Source of the DNA: an uncultured Porphyromonadaceae bacterium
GTDB lineage: Bacteria; Bacteroidota; Bacteroidia; Bacteroidales; Muribaculaceae
DNA length: 64,000 nt
NCBI GenBank assembly: GCA_947177685.1
Contig: CAMWVE010000004.1
Coordinates: forward strand, 48,099-112,098
Direction of reading: 5' to 3'
Below the pieces are notes generated by a model. It was not told the origin of the DNA, did not search any database, and worked only from the letters and a program-made list of their open reading frames with translations. How positions within the stretch are numbered: the first letter of the stretch is position 1; the number at the start of each line of letters is the position of its first letter. The translations under genes and the position numbers were made by a program. Shown here piece by piece: positions 8,428-16,481 of this stretch.

Positions 8428-8838
8428 TTACCGTAAAGTTGTTGCCATGAATTCTGCAGCGGTCAACACCGGGATTTTAGAATTTCCAAAATCCTTCTTG
8501 TTGCGTGAAATAATACAATCACAATTTGCCTCCATCGCTGCCTGATATTGCAATCCATCCTCAAAATCAGTGAAAGGATATTGAAGATTTAACATTATCT
8601 GTTCTCGAGTATTCCTGACTACATTGAAGTGAGTGCAAATCCGCCTGATAACATCGCTGAGTTGAGCAGGCGGCAATTTACGCATAATATAGGCAAAATT
8701 GGCTACGGTCAAATAAGAAATGAAAAAATTCAGGTTATTGTCAGAACCGAATTTCATCAACTTTTCAGAATCACCATTATAATCTTCCCTCACGAAATAA
8801 TCAATAATAAAATTGGTGTCAAGGAAAATACGTTTCAT
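8428..8838 (-). CDS. PIN-domain ribonuclease toxin (VapC-like)
   Basis: A 136-residue PIN-domain protein. Asp7 in FLDTNFIIDYF, the acidic DFEDGLQYQAA block (D91, D94) and D107/D116 in CDCIISRNKKDF form the metal-binding cluster. The helix that normally supplies a Glu reads TVANFAY here, with Asn47 at that place, a variant I also associate with Bacteroidetes PIN proteins. Family members cut tRNA or rRNA when freed from an antitoxin. Its start overlaps the upstream small gene by 4 bp (ATGA), the usual antitoxin-toxin layout. The RNA target cannot be read from sequence. Confidence 0.8.
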   Translation of the reverse strand: MKRIFLDTNFIIDYFVREDYNGDSEKLMKFGSDNNLNFFISYLTVANFAYIMRKLPPAQLSDVIRRICTHFNVVRNTREQIMLNLQYPFTDFEDGLQYQAAMEANCDCIISRNKKDFGNSKIPVLTAAEFMATTLR

Positions 8839-9062
8839 TTTGACATTATATAGTTTGTGCGTGAATCTGAAAGATCTATGACCGAAGGATCTATTGAGTT
8901 CTTTATTGCATGAAGCGAGTCAAGCAGAGTGGGTTCAGCATCTGCCTCCTGCATTTCCGCATGTTTCAATGAGGTCTTGACAACACCTTTCATATTTTCA
9001 ATCATGCGACGAAGAAGATTCTCATCGGCATTGCTTGCGAGTGTTACAACTATTTGTGTCAT
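8835..9062 (-). CDS. Putative antitoxin partner of the PIN toxin
   Basis: A 75-residue acidic protein with no strong family signature. It begins MTQIVVTLASNADENLLRRMIENMKGV, a short strand then helix that could be a small dimerisation or DNA-binding unit, and continues with a Glu/Asp-rich, probably disordered tail that could wrap around the toxin. The call rests mainly on context: small gene immediately upstream, 4-bp overlap with a PIN toxin, and its own -7 box upstream. It could autoregulate the pair. Confidence 0.65.
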   Translation of the reverse strand: MTQIVVTLASNADENLLRRMIENMKGVVKTSLKHAEMQEADAEPTLLDSLHAIKNSIDPSVIDLSDSRTNYIMSK

Positions 9063-9101
9063 ACTTACTTATTTCACATCATCAAATATTACTATTCTTT
9101 A

Positions 9102-9109
9102 CAAAGATA
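9102..9109 (-). promoter_or_regulatory. Probable -7 box for the toxin-antitoxin operon
   Basis: The minus strand reads TATCTTTG at 9109-9102, a full match to TAnnTTTG and identical to the -7 boxes of three other promoters in this window. No TTTG/TTG box is visible 19-21 bases upstream, so the -33 half is weak or replaced by an activator. Confidence 0.4.
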
Positions 9110-9247
9110 CAACTTTTTCTGGAATTATCGTATGTTTTAATCTAAATTCAATGTTTACAATGAATAATCACACTCTGCAGAATAATAAATAAGGTTGCAA
9201 GAGAGAACCTCAGCCCCTTGCATCTGACTCATTCTGACAAACCTAAA

Positions 9248-9282
9248 GAGGGTGAGCCAAATTTGCATTTTGACACACCCTC
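9248..9282 (-). terminator. Likely terminator after the DUF4301 gene
   Basis: GAGGGTG (9248-9254) and CACCCTC (9276-9282) form a 7-bp GC-rich stem. On the minus strand the stem comes about 25 bases after the DUF4301 stop and is followed by TTTAGGTTTG. The rest of 9063-9306 is AT-rich and shows no gene. Confidence 0.5.
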
Positions 9283-9306
9283 ATAAGAGATTTCATGCGA
9301 GAATTT

Positions 9307-10848
9307 TCAGCCCTGATGAGAACTGCGCAAAAGGTCGTTTACGGTTTTGACCGGGTTAAAGGTAGCAATAGGAACCTCTACGAAAATTGTGTTCCAGTCG
9401 CTCATGGCGCCGTTCCAGAGTCCGGGCAACTCAAGTGCTTTTAATTCACGTCCGTGCAGCGACTTTGATGAGATGAAACCGGTATCGGGATCAACGTAGC
9501 GTGTAAGGTCGTATTTATTTCCTTTCCAGTCGCGGACATAGCATACAAGGTCAACCGGATTGAAGTGAGTCGCTGTTTTCATCATGGCTGTGTATGCCTC
9601 ATTAGCAGTGTCAATCTGGGAGCTTTCAAGAATCTGAGGCGACATGGAGCCGTCGGGGTTCTGTGCGATATACGGTCCTCCACCGGGCTCTCCTTCATTG
9701 CGAACCATACCGCATACGCGCAGCGGACGGTCGAATTTTGCTTTCAGATAAGCTTCAAGCTGTTCATCAGTCATCTCTTTCACACGTTCATCCTTTATGC
9801 AAAGGGTCTTTTGAGCGAACTCAAGCATGCGGTCAAGATTTTCACGGGTCGGTCTACCCTCTTCGAGCATCTGCATGTAAAGGGCTATGCGATCATGAGC
9901 CTCTATCAGTATGCCGGCAATGACTTTCTTATATGTGGTGGTGGCTTCGCGGAAGTTATCGGGCACTACATTGTCAATATTTTTTATGAAAATCACATCT
10001 GATTCAATGTCATTCAAATTCTGAATCAGTGCGCCGTGACCGCCGGGACGGAACACGAGTTCGCCATTGTCGCGGAACGGTGTATTGTCGTTGTTGGCTG
10101 CTATGGTGTCAGTGCTGCTTTTCTGTTCGCTGAGCGACACGTTGATTTTCACACCGTATTCCTTTTCGATGGCAGGGACAGCGGCAGCTATTTTGTCGAG
10201 GAAAAGCTGACGATGATTGCCGGAAACGGTGAAGTGCAGGTTAACCTTTCCATCGGAAGCCTTGGCTGTCTGAGCGCCTTCTGCCATCTGCTCCTCCAAC
10301 GGTGTGCGGGTTGAATGTGTGGCGGGATAGGCATGGAAAGTAAGCAGTCCCTTGGGAAGATTCCCGTAGTTCAGACCTTCAGGAAGAATTATGGCGGCTA
10401 TCACCTTGCGTGTCTCACCCTCGGCAAGCATTGTGTCAACATCCTTGCCATATAGTTTTTTAACCGCCTCATCCAGTTCGCCGAAAAAGGCAAGTTTGTG
10501 AATATCCTTGATCAGACGTGCCACATCGGAATTTTCAGCCGGAGTGTCAGTATCACCGTCAACGAAAGCGAACAACGCCTTGAACATACGCGATGCCGCA
10601 CCTGAAGCCGGTACAAATTTTGTCACATGACCGCCGTTGAGAAGATATGCGTTCCATCGGGCTTTTGCCTGCTCTTTGGCGTCATCGTCGAGGACGAGGA
10701 TACCGCTGCCGGGACGGGCTGCTCCGTCAAGTCGTAGAAACGGAAAACCGGTTTCAAATCGTTTTAGCTGTGATTCAACCTGCTCGGGAGTTATTCCTTT
10801 TGCGGCAAGTATCGTCATGTCGTGTTCTGTAATCATTTTGGTTATCAT
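9307..10848 (-). CDS. DUF4301 family protein, possible nucleotidyltransferase-like fold
   Basis: A 513-residue cytoplasmic protein without signal peptide. It matches my memory of DUF4301, a Bacteroidetes family of unknown function. The segment KFVPASGAASRMFKAL (77-92) resembles the phosphate-binding loop of sugar-nucleotide pyrophosphorylases. Further on, PGGHGALIQNLNDI (near 268) followed by FIKNIDNVVPD (near 290) looks like the HG and NxDN motifs of UDP-glucose/UDP-GlcNAc pyrophosphorylases. These are resemblances I see, not an established assignment. The gene follows the TPR gene by 14 bp and ends the lgt-TPR-DUF4301 cluster. The start could be 12 bases later (10836). Confidence 0.75.
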   Translation of the reverse strand: MITKMITEHDMTILAAKGITPEQVESQLKRFETGFPFLRLDGAARPGSGILVLDDDAKEQAKARWNAYLLNGGHVTKFVPASGAASRMFKALFAFVDGDTDTPAENSDVARLIKDIHKLAFFGELDEAVKKLYGKDVDTMLAEGETRKVIAAIILPEGLNYGNLPKGLLTFHAYPATHSTRTPLEEQMAEGAQTAKASDGKVNLHFTVSGNHRQLFLDKIAAAVPAIEKEYGVKINVSLSEQKSSTDTIAANNDNTPFRDNGELVFRPGGHGALIQNLNDIESDVIFIKNIDNVVPDNFREATTTYKKVIAGILIEAHDRIALYMQMLEEGRPTRENLDRMLEFAQKTLCIKDERVKEMTDEQLEAYLKAKFDRPLRVCGMVRNEGEPGGGPYIAQNPDGSMSPQILESSQIDTANEAYTAMMKTATHFNPVDLVCYVRDWKGNKYDLTRYVDPDTGFISSKSLHGRELKALELPGLWNGAMSDWNTIFVEVPIATFNPVKTVNDLLRSSHQG

Positions 10849-10862
10849 TATATGTTAGGTAA

Positions 10863-12887
10863 TTATCGTCCCATTTGTTTGAGCAGGTTGTAAGATTCCA
10901 CCACGCCGAGTTCACCGGCTTTTGAAAGGTCGGCAACACCTTTCTCTTTCTGACCGAGCTGAAGGTAAACGAATCCGCGGTTATAGTATGCCTCGCCCAT
11001 GTCAGGCTTAAGCTCAATGGTTTTAGTGAAATATTGAAGCGCCTGAGTCAGATCGCCTGTCTGTGCCAGCATCACACCCTTGTTGAAATAGGCAAACGGC
11101 ATGCGTGGCGACAGCTCTATAAGCTTGTCATAGTCAGCAAGCACCTTATCCATATCGGCGCGCATACGGGCATTAGCCACCGCAAACGATTCCTGACCGT
11201 CAGCCGGAATGGCATCGCGGTCAGCAAGAGCCTGACGGTAACGTGCCACCGCGCGAAGCAGGTAGGCAGGAGCCAAATCGGGCGTCAGGTCAATGGCTCG
11301 GCTGAAATCATCAATAGCGTTGTTATAGTTGTGGATTGACAAGAAGTCCATTGCACGACCGAAGTAGTCGATGGCACGCGGCGCATGGGTTGCGATATAG
11401 GAGTTATAATATTCTATGGAACCGAAGTGTTCCTGAATGTCATCTTCATCGTCAACACTATTCTCAGAGTTGGTCACAAGCAACATACGGCGCAGCGACC
11501 GGGTGGCATTGATGTCGTCAACCTCCTTAATATAATAAGGTGTTTCACGCAACTGGTTCGTTGACGCATAGTAAGAGATTGTGAACGGCTGACTCAGACG
11601 TGCCTGAACACGATTGTCCTGCACGCGACCACGAATCGACTTGTTGTTATATTCCTGATCAATATTGTGCTCGTTTTCTATTGTCAACAAAGTTGAGAAC
11701 CGGCTTTTGGTAATTTCCTCCGGATCTGCCGGTTTCGGGTTCTCTCGGTTAACTTCGGCTCCCTGACCGCCATCTTTTGCAACAGTCTCCTTGCCCACAT
11801 TTTTTGATAGAGCTACTGCCGCACGGTAGTCAGCTTCCGCTTTCCGTTTATCTCCCATTTTATCGTAGATCTGGAAACGTGTCAGCAAAGCTCCGTCGTA
11901 GTCCGGAAATGCCTCAACTACCTTGTCAATGTCAGCGAGCGCAGCCTTGTAATTGCCTGTTTCTGAAAAAAGCAACGCACGATTGAACAGAGCGCGGTAG
12001 TCATTCGGATCCATCTTTATGACCATACTGAAGTCAGCGATTGCCTTGTCGTTGTCATGAACCTCGGCGCGCAAAAGTCCGCGGTTGAAATATGCGACAT
12101 TGCTGGTGGGGTCAAGCCCGATGGCATAGTCGTAGTCAGCCATTGCGCCGAAATAGTCATCAAGATTATAACGTAGGAACGCTCGGTTGATGAAAAATCC
12201 GGCGAATCTGGGCTGCAGCTTGATAGCCTCGTTCATGTCGTCAAGTGCCTGCTTGTAGTTCTGCTCTTTTTTTATGGATATGTCGGCTCGAAGCACGTAT
12301 GCGTTCACAAGATTCTTGTTGAGGGATGTAGCACGGTCAAGATCGGCAAGTGCTGCCACGGTGTCGCCTGTGAGGATATTGAGCCGGGCACGTCCGACAT
12401 ACGCATTATCATATTTCGGATAGCGTTCAAGCAATTTGCTGAATGTGTTGCGTGATGCTTCATAGTCCTCCATATCCTGTTCGGCAAGAGCCTTGTTGAG
12501 CATGAGTCCACGATTAAAAGGAAGCAGTTCAAGTGCCTTGTCATAATCGGCGACTGCATCGGCATAATTACCCATGTTCTGACGAGCCACTCCCCGCACC
12601 TCATAGGCATCCGTAATAAACGGGTTACGTTGGATGGCTTCTGTGGCATCCGCCTCGGCACCCTGAAAATCTTCCAGATTCAGTTTGGCTATGGACCGGT
12701 AGAAGAACGGCTGTGCAAGATAGGGTTTCGCCTTTATCACCTGATTGAAATATTGGATAGAGAGCATGTAGTCCTCGAAATAGAGCGCATTCTGCCCCAC
12801 ACGGAGCACCTGTTCCGTGTTGATCTGCGCCATGCCGAGCAGTGAGCCGACAATGAGCAGAATTAGTGTGTTAAGCAGTTTTTTCAC
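10863..12887 (-). CDS. Secreted tetratricopeptide-repeat protein
   Basis: A 674-residue protein with an N-terminal signal peptide (MKKLLNTLILLIVGSLLGMAQ). From about 30 to 370 it is a run of TPR motifs of the A.ADYDKALEL.P kind, with phrases such as NAYVGRARLNILTGDTVAALADLDRA repeating every 34 residues; a second run of about four TPRs covers roughly 505-670. Between them (about 380-500) is a charged segment with the sequence RFSTLLTIENEHNIDQEYNNKSIRGRVQDN that has no repeats. TPR arrays bind protein partners; this one is probably periplasmic or envelope-attached. It overlaps lgt by 4 bp. No partner can be named. Confidence 0.85.
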   Translation of the reverse strand: MKKLLNTLILLIVGSLLGMAQINTEQVLRVGQNALYFEDYMLSIQYFNQVIKAKPYLAQPFFYRSIAKLNLEDFQGAEADATEAIQRNPFITDAYEVRGVARQNMGNYADAVADYDKALELLPFNRGLMLNKALAEQDMEDYEASRNTFSKLLERYPKYDNAYVGRARLNILTGDTVAALADLDRATSLNKNLVNAYVLRADISIKKEQNYKQALDDMNEAIKLQPRFAGFFINRAFLRYNLDDYFGAMADYDYAIGLDPTSNVAYFNRGLLRAEVHDNDKAIADFSMVIKMDPNDYRALFNRALLFSETGNYKAALADIDKVVEAFPDYDGALLTRFQIYDKMGDKRKAEADYRAAVALSKNVGKETVAKDGGQGAEVNRENPKPADPEEITKSRFSTLLTIENEHNIDQEYNNKSIRGRVQDNRVQARLSQPFTISYYASTNQLRETPYYIKEVDDINATRSLRRMLLVTNSENSVDDEDDIQEHFGSIEYYNSYIATHAPRAIDYFGRAMDFLSIHNYNNAIDDFSRAIDLTPDLAPAYLLRAVARYRQALADRDAIPADGQESFAVANARMRADMDKVLADYDKLIELSPRMPFAYFNKGVMLAQTGDLTQALQYFTKTIELKPDMGEAYYNRGFVYLQLGQKEKGVADLSKAGELGVVESYNLLKQMGR

Positions 12888-13729
12888 TTTTCGTCAGGAA
12901 ACTTATTCGGGAAACTCAATACAACCGGCGGACGGCGCAATGCCCTCACAACAAAATATATGCCTAAAACAATGAAAGGTATGCTCAATAACTGACCCAT
13001 ATTCAACATCATCCCGCGTTCAAATTCCTCCTGAGGATTCTTGATGAACTCAATGAGGAAACGCGACAGAAACAATATACTCAGGAATACACCGAAAATC
13101 AATCCGGGTCGTTTCTCAGCATTCCGTTTCCAGTACATCCACATCAGCAAGGCGAACAATGCCAGATAGCACAGCGATTCATATATCTGTGTGGGATGAC
13201 ATCCCATCCCCTCGTAAAACTGGTGCCACTCGCGCGAGCGCACGAACATGAAACCCCATGGCAAATCGGTGGCATGTCCGAAAATCTCGGAATTCATAAG
13301 GTTTCCGAAGCGGATGAGCGCTCCAACCAAAGCTATCGGTATGACCAGACGGTCAAATGTCCAGAGCGGACTCCGTTTGGTTGTAAACCACGAGAAGCAC
13401 AACACACCGAGTATGACTCCGATGGTACCTCCGTGACTTGCCAATCCGCCTTCCCACACGCGTATGATTTCCTCCGGATGAACGCTGTAATAGTCCCACG
13501 CGTAAAAAAAGACATGCCCCAGACGGGCACCGATTACTGTGCCAGCCATAGTCCACAGCAACAGCAGACCAAGCCATCGTTCAGGCGCGCCTTCATGCTT
13601 GAAAATCCGCTCCTCGATCTTGTAGCCTACCAAAAAACCTATGGCGAACATCAGTCCGTACCAACGCACGGAAATAACAGAATCTATCATAACGGGATTA
13701 ACATCCCACACTATAGCATTATGAAGCAT
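12884..13729 (-). CDS. lgt: Prolipoprotein diacylglyceryl transferase
   Basis: A 281-residue polytopic inner-membrane enzyme that transfers diacylglycerol from phosphatidylglycerol to the lipobox cysteine of lipoproteins. The Lgt signature appears as RFGNLMNSEIFG then PWGFMFV (near 138-155), and GARLGHVFFY and GGLASHGG are present earlier. At least six hydrophobic helices are visible. I start at 13729 (MLHNAIVWDVNP); the in-frame ATG at 13786 lies upstream of a -7 box and would add a non-conserved stretch. First gene of the lgt-TPR-DUF4301 cluster. Several lipoproteins in this window would be its substrates. Confidence 0.93.
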   Translation of the reverse strand: MLHNAIVWDVNPVMIDSVISVRWYGLMFAIGFLVGYKIEERIFKHEGAPERWLGLLLLWTMAGTVIGARLGHVFFYAWDYYSVHPEEIIRVWEGGLASHGGTIGVILGVLCFSWFTTKRSPLWTFDRLVIPIALVGALIRFGNLMNSEIFGHATDLPWGFMFVRSREWHQFYEGMGCHPTQIYESLCYLALFALLMWMYWKRNAEKRPGLIFGVFLSILFLSRFLIEFIKNPQEEFERGMMLNMGQLLSIPFIVLGIYFVVRALRRPPVVLSFPNKFPDEK

Positions 13730-13753
13730 TTTCGGTTCTTTTTGTGTACACCA

Positions 13754-13786
13754 CAAAATTACACAAAAAAAATGATTTATCATCAA
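13754..13786 (-). promoter_or_regulatory. Probable lgt promoter
   Basis: The minus strand has TAATTTTG at 13761-13754 (full -7 match) and a TTG at 13786-13784, 22 bases upstream, one base longer than usual. Transcription from here would begin near 13750, about 20 bases before the 13729 start codon, and would exclude the upstream ATG at 13786. Confidence 0.45.
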
Positions 13787-13931
13787 CTATAACATATTTT
13801 ACACCTCGTTCCTCAAAATTTATTATCTCGAGAGCGGCAGAAAAGCAAGGTTTGAACGAGTTTAAGAGCAACTCTTTCACAAAAACAGATAATTTATGCC
13901 TTATAATCACTGAGTTCTCCCAAAAATTAAT

Positions 13932-13939
13932 TACATTTG
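13932..13939 (+). promoter_or_regulatory. Probable -7 box for manA
   Basis: TACATTTG matches TAnnTTTG and lies 22 bases before the manA ATG. No clear -33 box is seen at the right distance. The divergent lgt and manA start regions share this 232-bp AT-rich spacer, which shows no other gene. Confidence 0.4.
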
Positions 13940-13961
13940 CAAAATATTTCAACAAACTGCT

Positions 13962-14930
13962 ATGTTTCCGATATTAAAGTTCAACACAATTTACAAATCG
14001 GTTCTTTGGGGCGGCGATAGAATCGCCGGCTTCAAAGGAATAGCTTCACAGGGTTCGTCGATTGGCGAATCATGGGAAGTTAGCCCGCTAAAGGATCATG
14101 AGTCAGTTGTTGCCGAAGGTGAATACAAAGGAATCCCCCTTTCTGACATCCTTGCCTCAAACGGTAAAGAAATCATGGGTCAGAGATTATATAACAAGTA
14201 TGGAAACAACTTTCCGCTGCTGATAAAATTTCTCGATTCAGCGGATGATTTGTCAATACAGGTGCATCCCGACGATGAGCTTGCAGCAAGTCGGCATGAT
14301 AGTCCGGGCAAAATCGAGATGTGGTATTCACTGCTTCCTTCACCTACTGCCTATCTTTATGCCGGATTCAACAAATCCGTGACTCCTGATAATTTTCTTG
14401 AAGCTGTCAAGAACGGAGAAATCATCAGTCTGCTCAAACGGTTCACACCTCGTCAGGGCGACGTTTTTCTGATTCCACCGGGATGCGTCCACGCATTGGG
14501 AAAAGGCAATTTGGTACTCGAAGTACAGCAGGCGAGCGATGTAACATACCGAATTTTCGACTACAACCGGCGTGATGCTGAAGGCAACCTGCGTGAGTTA
14601 CATGTACATGAGAGCATCGATGCTGTTGATTACAGTCAGGCACCACGCTCTGCCAAGAATATTTCTTCGCAAACCGGCAAAGAGTTGATTTTGGAGGACT
14701 GTCCGCATTTCACATCAACAATAATCAATGTGAAGGGGCACCACATTCTTGACCTTGAGCGACGTGATTCTTTCTCAATAGTCATAGCCACGAAAGGGAA
14801 TCATATCCTCACCTCACCTGACGGCACAACCTACCCTCTGCATCAAGGACATACACTGCTGATACCCGCTGTTATGCCGAAGGTTTCCGTTGATGGCGAC
14901 GGTGACATTGTCACGGTTTTCATCAATTAA
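13962..14930 (+). CDS. manA: Mannose-6-phosphate isomerase, class I
   Basis: A 322-residue cupin-type zinc enzyme interconverting mannose 6-phosphate and fructose 6-phosphate, feeding GDP-mannose or mannose use. The zinc ligands are visible in SIQVHPDDELA (near 99-109) and in PPGCVHALGKGNLVLEVQQ (near 171-190). The length fits the short Bacteroidetes/Firmicutes class I type. It begins MFPILKFNTIYKSVLWGGDRI. It is transcribed alone from its own -7 box and followed after 45 bp by the next operon, whose promoter overlaps that gap. Confidence 0.93.
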   Translation: MFPILKFNTIYKSVLWGGDRIAGFKGIASQGSSIGESWEVSPLKDHESVVAEGEYKGIPLSDILASNGKEIMGQRLYNKYGNNFPLLIKFLDSADDLSIQVHPDDELAASRHDSPGKIEMWYSLLPSPTAYLYAGFNKSVTPDNFLEAVKNGEIISLLKRFTPRQGDVFLIPPGCVHALGKGNLVLEVQQASDVTYRIFDYNRRDAEGNLRELHVHESIDAVDYSQAPRSAKNISSQTGKELILEDCPHFTSTIINVKGHHILDLERRDSFSIVIATKGNHILTSPDGTTYPLHQGHTLLIPAVMPKVSVDGDGDIVTVFIN

Positions 14931-14941
14931 CGGGCAACAGT

Positions 14942-14973
14942 TTTGCTTTTCTGCTCTTAATTCCGTATCTTTG
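14942..14973 (+). promoter_or_regulatory. Strong Bacteroidetes-type promoter of the HU-CCDC81 operon
   Basis: TTTG (14942-14945), 20-base spacer, TATCTTTG (14966-14973): a full match to the consensus. The first possible ATG is at 14976, only 2 bases after the -7 box, so the transcript would start at or within the start codon region. Confidence 0.7.
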
Positions 14974-14975
14974 CA

Positions 14976-15932
14976 ATGATGAAAAATATTTTCAGCCACA
15001 TAGAATATCTGCTTTACCGCCACGACTGCGTCATCGTACCGCAGCTCGGTGCTTTTGTGGTGCGTCAGATTCCGGCTGAATATGATCCGACCGAGTCAGT
15101 GTTTCTTCCGCCGAGGCGTCAGATTCTGTTCAATCCCGAGTTGACACATTCCGACGGTCTGCTTGCGGCATCAGTAGCACGACGCGACAACATCACTTAC
15201 GAACAGGCTGCAGCAGTAGTGGCTGACGAAGTAGCAAAAATCAAGTCGGAACTTGCCTGTGCCTCCGCAAAGTCACCGGCAGGAGACCTCGGTCTTTTCA
15301 TCCGCACTCCCCACGGAGCAATCACCTTTGAGTCAGCACACCGCTATTTTGCCGTTCCGCAACTTTACAAACTGCCTGCCATAAGTGTCACAACCGTTGA
15401 AGAGCGCGAGGCGATGCAACAACAGACGGCACGCACACGCATACTCCCGTTGTCGGCGATATTGCGGGTAGCCGCATCCATCATAGTCTTGGTGGCTATA
15501 GGTTTCCTCACCACCACACCTGTTGCAGTTGATGAAAACCGTATGCATATGGCTTCGCTGGCTGTGCCGGAGATTAAAGTGCCCGAACCTGCTGATGAAA
15601 TTGTCCCAGTTGAAATCACCCTGAACATTGCTGTGCCTTCAGCCGAAGCGGAGCCATTCACTATTATCACTCCGCTGGAGCTTTCCCGACGTCTGGCATC
15701 TGCAAAAATCAATGACTCTGACCCATACTATCTGGTTGTAGGGTCAACCGAAACACCCCGACGTGCCCAGATGTTCATGGATGCCCACCCCGGTGTATAC
15801 CTCGAAACAATCCGTCACAACGATTATTACCGCATCATAGCTGCCTCAGCCGGTTCACCTGCCGAACTGATGGAAATCTACAACAACTCATTTAAAGAGG
15901 AATTCCCTGGAGCATGGCCGTGTCACAGATAA
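14976..15932 (+). CDS. HU-CCDC81/SPOR envelope protein
   Basis: A 318-residue membrane protein. The N-terminus (NIFSHIEYLLYRHDCVIVPQLGAFV) is the HU-CCDC81 domain, a DNA-binding HU relative that in Bacteroidetes occurs fused to SPOR. About 150 residues later is one transmembrane helix (near 158-182, ending IIVLVAIGFLTTTPV). A Pro/Glu-rich linker follows, then a C-terminal SPOR-like domain (YYLVVGSTETPRRAQMFM... YYRIIAASAGSPAELMEIYN, near 250-305), which in known cases binds denuded peptidoglycan at the division site. The layout could link the nucleoid side to the cell wall; that is inference. Met1 or Met2 (14979) may be the start. First gene of an eight-gene operon. Confidence 0.82.
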   Translation: MMKNIFSHIEYLLYRHDCVIVPQLGAFVVRQIPAEYDPTESVFLPPRRQILFNPELTHSDGLLAASVARRDNITYEQAAAVVADEVAKIKSELACASAKSPAGDLGLFIRTPHGAITFESAHRYFAVPQLYKLPAISVTTVEEREAMQQQTARTRILPLSAILRVAASIIVLVAIGFLTTTPVAVDENRMHMASLAVPEIKVPEPADEIVPVEITLNIAVPSAEAEPFTIITPLELSRRLASAKINDSDPYYLVVGSTETPRRAQMFMDAHPGVYLETIRHNDYYRIIAASAGSPAELMEIYNNSFKEEFPGAWPCHR

Positions 15933-15953
15933 ACCAAGTAAACGCAAAACCTA

Positions 15954-16481
15954 ATGGATAACTTTCACAACCTTTGCATAAACCGACGTTCAATTCGCCG
16001 CTATACAGATCAGCCTATAAGCCCTGATGATGTCAAAACTATTCTCGAAGCAGGACTTATGGCGCCGACATCGAAAAGTTCACGCGCATGGCAGTTCATT
16101 GTAGTGGAGGAGCCTGAAATGCTTGCCCGGTTGTGCGACGTTAAGCCTCTGGGTGCCAATTCGCTAAAGACCACTCCGTTGGCAATAGTTGTCGGCGTTG
16201 ACACCACTCGTACGGAACCGTGGATTGAAGATGGATCGGTGGCTGCGTCATTCATGCAGCTTCAGGCAGCCGACCTCGGACTCGGCTCATGCTGGGTGCA
16301 GGTTCACGGTCGTTCTACTGCTGACGGCACCCCCTCGGAAGAGTATCTCCGTGAGTTGCTTGGCATACCTGAAACAATATCAATCGTCTGCATACTGACC
16401 ATTGGTCACAAAAATGAAGAACGTAAGCCCATGGATACTGACAAACTTCTTTGGGAAAACGTTCATGTTGGGAAATGGTGA
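15954..16481 (+). CDS. Nitroreductase family FMN protein
   Basis: A 175-residue protein of the short nitroreductase type. It begins with the FMN-phosphate contact RRSIRRYTD (10-18), has PTSKSSRAWQFIVVE (near 37-51), and GLGSCWVQVHGR (near 107-118). Such enzymes reduce nitro groups, quinones or flavins with NAD(P)H; the natural substrate cannot be read from sequence. It lies 21 bp after the HU-CCDC81 gene and overlaps the next gene by 7 bases. Confidence 0.85.
   Translation: MDNFHNLCINRRSIRRYTDQPISPDDVKTILEAGLMAPTSKSSRAWQFIVVEEPEMLARLCDVKPLGANSLKTTPLAIVVGVDTTRTEPWIEDGSVAASFMQLQAADLGLGSCWVQVHGRSTADGTPSEEYLRELLGIPETISIVCILTIGHKNEERKPMDTDKLLWENVHVGKW

Noticed and set aside
13730..13786. Longer N-terminus for lgt starting at 13786
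   Set aside because: The extra 19 residues are not part of the Lgt fold and the segment contains the -7 box of the lgt promoter.
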